NCBI GenBank assembly: GCA_023213315.1
Contig: JAKCPI010002936.1
Location: 1 to 64,000 of the forward strand
From: Euborellia annulipes
Taxonomy: Eukaryota > Arthropoda > Insecta > Dermaptera > Anisolabididae
DNA: 64,000 nt
Direction of reading: 5' to 3'
The position numbers and the translations under genes are program-made. Positions 55,861 to 64,000 of this stretch are shown piece by piece (positions within the stretch are counted from its first letter, which is position 1; every line of letters begins with the position of its first letter). The notes below the pieces were generated by a model. The model was not told the DNA's origin, did not search any database, and saw nothing but the letters and a program-made list of their open reading frames with translations.

Positions 55861-56114
55861 TCCCCAAAAAAATTCAAATATTATTTAAATTGGCTGAGCT
55901 CAATTAATATTGGAGGGGGAATTTTTTGCCCTTTTCGCCAACTGAGACTATTTATGGGTTTCAAAGTATTATATGTTTTTTATTTTAAATACGTATACCA
56001 TGGCTATCGAGGGCGTTCCACACGCTGATTTCTCGGTCACCCACCCGAGGTTTCGCATCTTGAAAAGGGAATGTTTATTTATTTTTTTTTGAACTTAACA
56101 AAATCTTTATTGTC

Positions 56115-56310
56115 TTAAAGCCAAGGGGCGCGGGTTCGGATCCCAGTCAGTCCGATGAACATTTATTTAAATCATTTGGGTACCAAATGGTATAAATAAA
56201 TGTGCCTGGACTCCAATATAAGTTATATAATAAAATATCTATTATGTATCTTAAATCAGTAAAGTCTATACGGCCTAAAATGTCGAAAAGACTTTTAAAA
56301 AATCGTAGGC
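56115..56310 (+). repeat. SINE of a diverged subfamily
   Basis: GGGCGCGGGTTCGGATCCCA (B box), a hairpin with altered arms (ATTTAAATCATTTGGGTACC / AAATGGTATAAATAAA), GTCTATACGGCCTAAAATGT and AAAAGACTT. Confidence 0.6.
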
Positions 56311-56995
56311 TATGGCCTGTGCAACAATTTTAAAAGAATTTTTGAGACTCCATTATTTTTTTAAATTAATTAGTATCCAAATAAAATTTCGAAAAATGCT
56401 CTGTTTTTAGCATCTCATTAATATTTTAATTTAAATATTAATATGTTAATTTAAAATTTGATAGGAGTTAATTTTTTCATACATCCTTTGAATCCATCCA
56501 TTGCTCTAAAATCACCCACATTTTCATTTTAAAATTCAACAGATGTTAAATATAATTTTCTATTCAATACACTTATGTTTTCATAAAAAAATATTTCCGA
56601 ATGAAATGAATATACATTTGTCATTAAATTCATCGAGTTCATATATTTCAACATGATTTTTTTTTTTAATTCACTCTTATTACATTTATGTATATACTGA
56701 ATTTTGATATATTTTTTTCATTCAACCAATCAGAAGGTTCGTTTCTTTTTACTTTAACTAAAAACATTAAAAGTTCATTCAAAGCTCTTTGATCTCTTTT
56801 CATCTAAAATTGCACAGACTTCTTTTCAAATAACATTGAATTCTTATCTCCTGAATATCTTATCTTTTGGCTTTTTTTTCAATCACAATCTTTTCTTTCT
56901 TTTTAAATATCTGTAAGAAGGTTATCTAATGATAGTTAAATCAAATTGATTCACAAACGTAATAGAATAAATTTTCTTCCCTTAGATCAGCGTTT

Positions 56996-57291
56996 TCCAA
57001 ACTGTGAGGCGCGGACTAGTTTAAGGGGAGACGCGACTATTGGCCACCAAAATGATTGCTAGTTTTATAATTAAAATAATAAAATTTAGAAGATTCTGGG
57101 ACGGAGTTTTTAATTAAAATAATAAATATGAATAAATAAAAAAAATATTTTTATATAAATTTATATTTTTTAGTATTAAAAATTTTTGTTTTTGTATTAT
57201 TTTATTAAATGTGTGTGTGTGGGGGGGGGGGGGCGTCATACGATTAAATATTTTTATGGGAGGCGTTGTAACATAAAGTTTGGAAACCACT
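56996..57291. mobile_element. hAT-like MITE
   Basis: Left CAGCGTTTTCCAAACTGTGA and right (inverse) CAGTGGTTTCCAAACTTTAT are hAT-style TIRs. No clear TSD is seen. The interior has a G-rich block at 57222-57235. Confidence 0.5.
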
Positions 57292-57299
57292 GATTTGAA

Positions 57300-57715
57300 G
57301 TAAGACTCATTCTAGAAAATTATACTATGTGTAAAACCCAAAGGCGGATCCAGGGAAGTTTTTCAGGGTTTTAATTTCTTTCTGACTAGACGCGAAGCTC
57401 GCCGAAGGCGATAATAGCATTGTTAATTATTTTATTTATTAAGATTGGATAAGGGGTTGAAAAATTGAAAAAAATGTTTTTTTAATTTATTTTAGCTAAA
57501 TCGAAGCCAAATAAAATAGAAAACATTCAAAAAATAGCGTTGATTATTATTTTGATTAGGGGGGATGAAGGGTTGATTATTTAAGACAGGCCTTGGAATA
57601 TTCCAAATCACTTGTTGACATTCTTTTCCATCTCTAAATATAGTTAGATTAGAGTAAAAGGTATTTTTTTTACTTTTAATAAAAAGGGAATTGTTATGTT
57701 CATCTTTTTATTCCT
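57300..57715. other. Non-coding with a repeat scrap
   Basis: AAGGCGGATCCAGGG (57341) and GACGCGAAGCTCGCCGAAGG (57390) are transposon-like scraps, the second shared with about 18660. No gene is seen. Confidence 0.3.
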
Positions 57716-57739
57716 ATACAAAGGAGAGAGAGAGAGACG

Positions 57740-57900
57740 AATTTCTCGTTCAGTCGAGTCGAGTGTGTGGCCGGGCGGCAGGCGCGCCGAGTTGCTCTCT
57801 TTTTTAGTTGTTTAAAGTGAATCGAAGTGAATAATTAATATAGTGTAACCCACCCTGACCACACCGTCAGCCAACACACCCTCTTGAGAGTCTTATTAAA
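57740..57900 (+). promoter_or_regulatory. Exon-like island ending in a splice donor
   Basis: CGTTCAGTCGAGTCGAG carries an initiator-like TCAGT. CpG-rich GGCCGGGCGGCAGGCGCGCC follows, then AGTGTAACCCACCCTGACC and GAGAGTCTTATTAAAG followed by GTAATT. The order and spacing of the last two blocks match the island at 34140-34351. It lies inside an intron of the LDLa gene, so it is either an internal alternative promoter or a retroelement LTR remnant. Confidence 0.3.
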
Positions 57901-57940
57901 GGTAATTATTATGCATTTTATCGTGGCATATGTCAGAGTT

Positions 57941-58206
57941 TTTTTTTTTTTTTTTTTTTTTTAAACATTCACACTTTTTTCTCATTCTCACTCACATTCA
58001 CACACACATTCATACAGTCTTTTCGGCAACTTAGGCCATATAAGACTTTGACGATAACCGTTGTAGAGAATATATCTATTGTGGGGTCAGGCATTTCTAT
58101 TTAAGCCATCTGGTAGCCAAATGGCTTAAATAAAATCATCGGACTGCTGGTCCGAACCCGCGATGTTTGGTATAGGAGGTAGGCGCGCTACTTACTACGC
58201 CAAACC
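57941..58206 (-). repeat. tRNA-derived SINE, full length with TSD
   Basis: The 14-bp TSD CATATGTCAGAGTT lies at 57927-57940 and 58207-58220. In reverse: head (ACTACGCCAAACC), B box complement GGTCCGAACCC, hairpin AAGCCATCTGG / CCAAATGGCTT, AACGGTTATCGTC, GTCTTTTCGGCAACTTAGGC and a CA-rich, T-terminated tail. Confidence 0.9.
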
Positions 58207-58301
58207 CATATGTCAGAGTTAATCTTTATTGGGAATAGCTAAACCAAACGACAGGTATTCTGGAATGGATAAAGAGTTAGTTTTTGTTTACTGGAGACAA
58301 G

Positions 58302-58515
58302 AGCGGATCCAGAGGTGTTTCTCGGGGGGGGGGGGGTAATCTGGTGTGACTGGTCGCACAACACACAATTTTTTCCTTAATTTCGGTAATTTAAAGGCGC
58401 ATTCTGTACTTGTTTGCCAGAATATAAATACAAATCAAATTTTTAAGTATTAATATTTAAAATTTTACATTAAAAATAAATTTTTTTTTTTTTCGAAAAA
58501 AGGGGGGGGGGGTAA
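58302..58515 (+). repeat. Copy of the ~245-bp repeat with its left end
   Basis: GCGGATCCAGAGGTGTTTCT and a G11 run precede ATCTGGTGTGACTGGTCGCA and TTTCGGTAATTTAAAGGCGC. GCGGATCCAGAG on the left and TATCCGCCCTTGGATCC on other copies' right ends show that the element has inverted termini. Confidence 0.65.
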
Positions 58516-60028
58516 TTAGAAAATAACATGCAAGGAATTCAAGACCTATTTATCAAAAGAGTCATTTATGAATTGATCATTTTGATTGCATACCTTTCAG
58601 AAATCATTTATACATCTAATGGTAAATATGAATTTTGGTTAATTAATTAGTGAGAAAACAGCTAATTCTGTACTGATCTAATTGCATCTCAAGAAATGCT
58701 TTTGACACTTGACTAATTTGATTATACAAAGGCTTTTAAGATAAAATATCTTCTAATTAAATCACCAGTATTTAAAAATGGATTTACTTATATATATCCC
58801 AAATTCAAGCTAATTGAAGTAGTCTATATAATGAATAAATCAAATAATGAAATTGAATCTATTTGAAAGTTTCTACAAATAATTAAATCTATTTTGACTA
58901 ACTATATATCTAATTAACCTATATAAAAAATTAAATGAAAAAATGGATCTATATATGTATGTAAGCCTATATGTTCTATAAAAATACACAACTTTGAATG
59001 AATCTTTTTGAAATTAACAATTGTAAGTACATATTTGAAACGGCGAGTAACGTGTAAAAATTTGAATCTCTTAAATGTTTTGGGAATTATCAAATTTCTT
59101 CAATATTCCCAGATAGCACAGTATGTCTTATATAAGACGCACAGTTCGTCTTATGTACGTACATTTGAACAGAAATCTATTCTTTTTCTTTTGGCAACTT
59201 TATGGTTTTTACCCAGCTCTCGGGGTTCTGACCCTTTGGTCAGTCATAAAAATAACATGCTGCTGTCCCCACTACAACATTTTTTAATGGAAATAAAGTT
59301 TTCCTTAAAGACGATATTGCGTCCAAAATACAAGTTATATATTCCAATTTTATTCTTTATATTTATTTTTTTTTTTTTTACTTTTTTTTATTAAAAATTC
59401 TCATTTCTAAAAGTCTAATTTGAAAAAATACTTTAATACTAATTTATAAAAGTTTGGTGGAAATTGTACTTGCAGTCGTGAACTAATCATTATATTCAAA
59501 ATTATGATAAACATCTGGTGTATGGCCCCGAGAAACGAGCGTGGAGAACTTTCTCCAATTGCAAACCGTAATGTTCATAAATAAGACATACCTGGTATAG
59601 GCCTAAATGGTGTAATCTTATTTCTTCAGTAGCCGAGAATTAAAAAAAAAATTAATATGATAATTATACTTAATTTTCACATTTACTGAAGATTATATAC
59701 CATTTTTAATTACTTAATAGTTCAATGAAATTCTATTTCTGAACTTAAATAAAGTTCCTTTTTACCCAACCTCTTCAAACTTCATTCGTTATCAAACTAG
59801 TGAAATCAAAGATGAAATTTAAGTAAAGATAGTCGACCAACTTTTCTAAAGTATTCCTTTTGAAGTTGATACATTAACGTAAGCAAGTTCAAATTTCCAA
59901 AGTTTACCCTGATCCAATTCAAATACGCATTGAGAAAATAAATACCGGTACCTACTATTTACTATTTAATAAATAGATCTGTATCCTGGTCCTTAAACTT
60001 TAAAATATCATCAAATATAACTAGTTGT
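58516..60028. other. Non-coding, AT-rich intron sequence
   Basis: A 128-codon open frame at 59008-59394 lacks a known domain and ends in T-rich sequence. It may be chance, or the remains of an element around CCCAGATAGCACAGTATGTC (59108). Confidence 0.35.
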
Positions 60029-60292
60029 TTTTTTTTAACACTCACACTTTTTTCCAATTTTCACTCACATTGACACACCCATACACACAGTCTTTTCGGC
60101 AACTTAGGCCATATAAGACTTTATACGATAACCGTTATTTGTAAATATATCTAATGTGGGTCCAGGCATTCTTATTTAAACAATTTGGTATCCAAATGGC
60201 TTAAATAAAATCCTCGGATTGCCTGAGATCCGAACCCGCGACCCTCGGTATAGAAGGCAAGCGCGCTACCAACTACACCAAGCCTGAGGGCG
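60029..60292 (-). repeat. tRNA-derived SINE, near full length
   Basis: Reverse order: poly-T, ACTCACACTTTTTTCC, GTCTTTTCGGCAACTTAGGC, AACGGTTATT, GTCCAGGCATTCTTATTTAA, hairpin with one damaged arm (ACAATTTGG / CCAAATGGCTT), GATCCGAACCC and head ACACCAAGCCTGAGGGC. TSD not obvious. Confidence 0.8.
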
Positions 60293-61320
60293 AATATTTT
60301 ATTAAAATGATTATCTCTTCTTTTAATAGAGGTCATTTTTATACTAGTGGGATTTTTCATTAAAAAAAAATATATAATAGCCTACTTCTATAATAAGATA
60401 ATTAATTTGAAAAAGGTTGTCCCAATTATTATTTAAGTGATGAGTTTTTAAATTTATTTTAAATTATAAGAGAAAATGATAGATATGGCATACCCGATTG
60501 ATTAAAATTCCAATTTAACTGCAACAAAGTTTCAATAATTTTATCATTGGTATACGGAAATCTCGGTATCATTAAATATTAACAAAATATTTCTCCATCC
60601 AATCATACTTTAATCACAATGGAATTGTGTATAGTGTTCGTTCATCGCTCCAGATTCACTAAATCGCCTATTGCCTTATTTCCTAAATATAGTGTTATGA
60701 AAATCAAATTCTAATGAATATACTTATGCTAAAATTTCAAGATTTTCTTCTCATCTATGTAGGTTCCCGTATTCATAAAAAATATCCTCAATAGAATACA
60801 AATTTTCAACTCTATCCAATCTCTTATGGAAATATTCAAATATTAGATTTTATTGGTTCCCCAAGTATTTCTTAGAATTTTGCAAATCCTTTGGCATAAG
60901 CCCAGCGTCTTGATATTCTCTTATAAAACCCTGAGGTAAAGATTTCGAATGCCCCAATTCTTTAGAGATCAATTCTTGAAGAAGATTAATGTGCTGATGA
61001 GGAAAACCCTAGGGGAATCAAGATTCTAATATTTTAAATTTCTTCTCTTTAGGGACTTTACAGTACACAGAAGAATGAAAAATGGGATCCATTTTCAAAT
61101 TAGATGTAGTGTAACAAATTAATTATATATAAATAAAATTGATTAATTATTTTTCAATTTTTCTTATTGATTACATTCAAATATTTTTATGGGATGCCTA
61201 GAGATTATAAAATCTAGAAGATAAGAGGTTTTATCTTCTCCAACCAATCAAAGATTTGCCTCCAGCCCTAGGCCAAGAGGTTTAACATAGTGACACTATC
61301 AATGTTGATAATCTTCAAAG
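60293..61320. other. Non-coding, AT-rich intron sequence
   Basis: No recognised feature. Confidence 0.35.
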
Positions 61321-61324
61321 TCAA

Positions 61325-61585
61325 ATGGTATTGGTCCGGATCCAAGGCGGTCCTATGTAAATTTATTTAAAGCAATTGGGTGCCAATTGATACAGGCCTA
61401 TAAAAATGTGACGGATAAATTTATATCGTAAATAATATATAAGTGAATTGATTGAATTTAAGAAATTGAGGATCATTCAATTATAGGATAAGGAAACCAG
61501 AAATAGCTTCTTTCCTTATTCTGTAATATAGGCTACTGTATAAGTTATTGTTTAAAAGCCAATCGGGCTGCAGATGCCGAAAAGA
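61325..61585 (+). repeat. SINE, old diverged copy
   Basis: GGTCCGGATCCAAGGCGGTC, an altered hairpin (TTTAAAGCAATTGGGTGCCAATTG), GGCCTATAAAAATGTG and GCTGCAGATGCCGAAAAG. Confidence 0.5.
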
Positions 61586-61740
61586 AAATAAAATTAATTT
61601 TCATTTTTTTTTTTCTTAATTTCCCGACTGTAGCTCCAAGTCATTCAGCCCTCCGATTTTTAATTCACATTAAATTTATTTTATTATCTTTTAAATTTTA
61701 TTATTTAATTTATTATTTAATAATTTTTTTTTTATTGCAG

Positions 61741-61857
61741 AATCGTATAAATGTCCAGAGACATTTTCAAAATGCAAAAATCATTTTTGCGTGCCGGTCG
61801 ATGCGCTTTGCGATTTCGTTGACGATTGTGGCGATCAAACAGATGAAGAAAATTGTG
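61741..61857 (+). CDS. LDLa-module exon 3
   Basis: The 117-base exon is phase 1 at both ends. The acceptor TTTTTTATTGCAG ends at 61740 and the donor (TGTG, then GTAAGT) starts at 61858. After the split Glu codon it reads SYKCPETFSKCKNHFCVPVD, then ALCDFVDDCGDQTDEENC. This has six cysteines at standard LDLa spacing and a complete calcium cage (CDFVDDCGDQTDE). The CDFVDDCGD signature is common in LDLa modules of large mosaic receptors. No odd residues are seen. Confidence 0.93.
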
Positions 61858-63643
61858 GTAAGTGTAAAAGTAAAATTTTTCCATCTTTAAAATATTTGTA
61901 AAAATCCCTATTTGTTCAGGATGTAACAAAAGTAGTGAATAATTTTTATGCAGCAGAGGTTATAACGCATCTAACAATATGAAGAAATAAAATAGCAATG
62001 TTGGACGCAGCCTTAAAGGGCCAGGGTGATGTGCCCCGAAGGAACAATTTTTTCTTAAAACATTTTCTGAATTACTTTTTTTGAGTTATTCTCTTTTCAT
62101 TTTAAAGTCTAAAATATGCACTTTTCAAAAATAATATTAGTTTTACCTTAAAAAAAGGCTTTTCATACAGGGAAAAAAGATTCATTACTTTTTTTTTGAA
62201 AAGTGACACACCAAAATCTGATTACATCTCGTTTTTCTCAGTAAATTTACCACAAAAATACTTTAATAATATTATAAGAATGATGTATTATGAGAATATT
62301 ATTCTCACTTAATAAGAATGGGGGGGCCAACTCGCCATATGATACATAAATTTACATGTATTGCCTTAACGACCAATTCCGGGACTTAAACAATTTTGTT
62401 AAGCAATGCCAAGCGCGGCGAAATCTGGGATTGGTGACCCCCTGAAATCAGCGTGTTGAACGTCCCCCGGTAGCCATCGATACTATTATAAATTTAATAA
62501 TATGTAAAAAATTAAAACCCTAATGGCCTCTGCAGCCGAAAAAGGGGTAATTAAATAAAAACAATTTTGAAGGATTGAAGTTGGGTAAATAAAATTCACC
62601 CAAAACGTCTCGTTGAATTGTAATAAATCTACTACATGGAAAACTAAAACTTATACTATTTTTAAAAAGAACATGTTTTAAAACCATAAAATGAAAAGAG
62701 AGTTAATTATGAAGTAACCTAAAAAGAAATAATTTGGGAAACTTGAAAAAAAAAAAAAAAAAAAAAATTGGTCCTTCGGGTTGGGGGAAGGAGGGGAGGG
62801 GGCGGGGGCTCAACTCCGCCACCTTACTTTCGTTTTTTGTTTTCTCGTATTTCGATGGGATTTAATATGTTTCAATATTCATCACTACTTTTGTTACAGC
62901 ACTGACTTAAATTTTAAATTTCCCTCTCCCGCTCCACTACCTGTAATTCTAGCCAATCAGCGCTCTGATAGGCACATACTCCCAGGGACAGGAAGTAAGC
63001 CGCTAGCGCTTTATATTATAGTTTGATAATAAAGTGGATGGAATGTCTATTATAAAGGAACGAAGTATTGAGAATAAACTCTCAGAATCTTGAATTACTT
63101 TGACTTCATTCATTTAGTGTTGACCTATTTTGAAACATTTTCATCAGTAAGCCTTTTTACTTTCTCTTACCCTATATATGAAATATTTTAATTAAAAAAC
63201 CACTCGAGAAATATTTATTTATTTAACAAATAAATTTAACATAAAAACAAGTCTTCATATCATTTAAATTTAAAACATTTTTTTTAGTGAAAGCAGTTTT
63301 AAATATAGCTACTATTTTTACTTTTGACTTTTTTTTCCATTTCCTTAAAAAAATATAAAAGAAAATTGATCTCCCATATTCACTTGACGGCTTTGTTCCT
63401 TTATTTTCTTTTTTCTCTTTCTTTTATTTATATTTCCTCTTTAGTATAAACGTTCTTTTCTTCTATTCTTTTGGAAAATTTGTATTTTCTAAACATGGGT
63501 GCCATGACATTTTAAAGAAAGTTTTTTTATTTTATTTTATTATTTTTTTTTTTATTAAACGTGGTTAGTAGATCTAGGCAAATTTAATACACATTAAATA
63601 ATTACTAATTGTTAAATTTATTATTTTCTTTGATCTTAACCAG
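61858..63643 (+). other. Intron between LDLa exons 3 and 4
   Basis: A 1.8-kb phase-1 intron with a 20-plus A run at 62745, a SINE scrap (about 62520), a repeat end shared with 21.2-21.4 kb (62925-63030) and an R1 start scrap (63155-63182). It ends in TTTTCTTTGATCTTAACCAG. Confidence 0.75.
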
Positions 63644-63781
63644 GAAATGTTTATTTAGTGCGTAGAGTCTGCTGGAACGGCGAGTTCACTTGCGCCAATG
63701 GCGAATGCGGTCGACCAGGTGATATCTGTGATGGCAAACCTGACTGCAAAGATGGTTCTGATGAATGGAACTGCACTGAAG
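63644..63781 (+). CDS. LDLa-module exon 4 (gene continues beyond window)
   Basis: The 138-base exon is phase 1 at both ends. The acceptor CTTAACCAG ends at 63643 and the donor (GAAG, then GTAAAT) starts at 63782. After a short spacer (GNVYLVRR) the module reads [20 protein letters not shown], then [16 protein letters not shown]. It has six cysteines and a textbook calcium-binding end ([13 protein letters not shown]). The exon finishes with TEG, and the next exon must lie past the right edge, so the gene is incomplete here. With exons 1-3 it gives a tandem of four LDLa modules. Confidence 0.93.
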
Positions 63782-64000
63782 GTAAATTGGACTTTTTGAC
63801 AACTTCCTATCTATATTATATAGGCTACATATATCTTTTTAAAAACTTATAACTAAAGACCGGACAAAAAAGCACAAAAATATAAAAAAAGTGATTAAAA
63901 AAAGCATAAAAATCTTGAAAAAATCCTTCAATCGCGGATACAAAGGAGGGGGAGGGAGTAAGAGGGTTAATTACTCCTCCCCCCAAGATTTGAGAAAATA
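63782..64000. other. Start of next intron with reversed G/C-rich repeat
   Basis: From about 63925, GCGGATACAAAGGAGGGGGA and GGTTAATTACTCCTCCCCCC resemble the right end of the 245-bp repeat in reverse. It is cut by the window edge. Confidence 0.45.

Larger units (their letters stand above)
54108..61740 (+). other. Intron between LDLa exons 2 and 3
   Basis: A 7.6-kb phase-1 intron. It holds SINEs (54638, 56115, 57941, 60029, 61325), hAT-like ends (55819, 56996), an exon-like island (57740) and a copy of the 245-bp repeat (58302). It ends in TTTTTTTTTTATTGCAG. No additional LDLa module was found, though exons without diagnostic motifs could be missed. Confidence 0.7.

Noticed and set aside
59008..59394. 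128-codon plus-strand open frame
   Set aside because: It lacks an ATG at its start, splice support and a known domain, and its end is read through a T-rich tract. A chance frame of this length is plausible in AT-rich DNA.
60985..61015. GTGCTGATGAGGAAAACC as a hammerhead core
   Set aside because: There is no room for stem II between CTGATGA and GAAA.

Overview
This window looks like a piece of a metazoan nuclear genome, most likely an arthropod or another invertebrate. It is AT-rich, has long introns, and is packed with short interspersed and terminal-inverted-repeat (TIR) elements. No prokaryotic operon, rRNA or CRISPR signal is present. I cannot name the species.

Host genes are sparse. The clearest is a plus-strand gene entering from the middle and leaving at the right edge. 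Four separate exons (48607-48804, 54000-54107, 61741-61857, 63644-63781) each encode one LDL-receptor class A (LDLa) module. All four have phase-1 introns on both sides, so they splice in frame into a chain of four cysteine-rich, calcium-binding modules. A candidate upstream exon at 37938-38035 encodes a hydrophobic, signal-peptide-like stretch and ends in the same phase. On the minus strand, 3073-3644 is the last exon of a C2H2 zinc-finger gene with five complete fingers. A possible further plus-strand exon lies at 2603-2821.

Everything else is mainly mobile DNA. (1) A tRNA-derived SINE of about 260 bp occurs about 15 times, several copies with clear target-site duplications (TSDs). Its body holds a conserved 14-bp-stem hairpin. 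(2) A composite repeat of about 1 kb, called R1 here, occurs about 15 times and has a hairpin at each end. (3) Many non-autonomous DNA transposons are present: hAT-like with 8-bp TSDs, Harbinger-like with 3-bp TSDs, and one pogo/Tigger-like. (4) Two Penelope-like fragments carry hammerhead-ribozyme-like cores. (5) One copia Gag fragment is broken by a SINE. (6) A 144-bp satellite array lies at 27.5-29.0 kb next to a 130-bp-arm inverted repeat. (7) A 474-bp tandem duplication lies at 40.8-41.8 kb, beside nested foldbacks at 39.5-40.1 and 45.1-47.6 kb.

Layout: 0-5 kb, zinc-finger exon, copia remnant, first SINEs. 5-27 kb, R1 copies, SINEs and TIR elements. 27-29 kb, satellite. 30-38 kb, R1, hAT elements, SINEs, a Penelope end and an exon-like island. 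38-48 kb, the long putative first intron, full of nested repeats, including a stretch at 38.3-39.1 kb that looks poorly assembled. 48-64 kb, the LDLa exons separated by repeat-filled introns.
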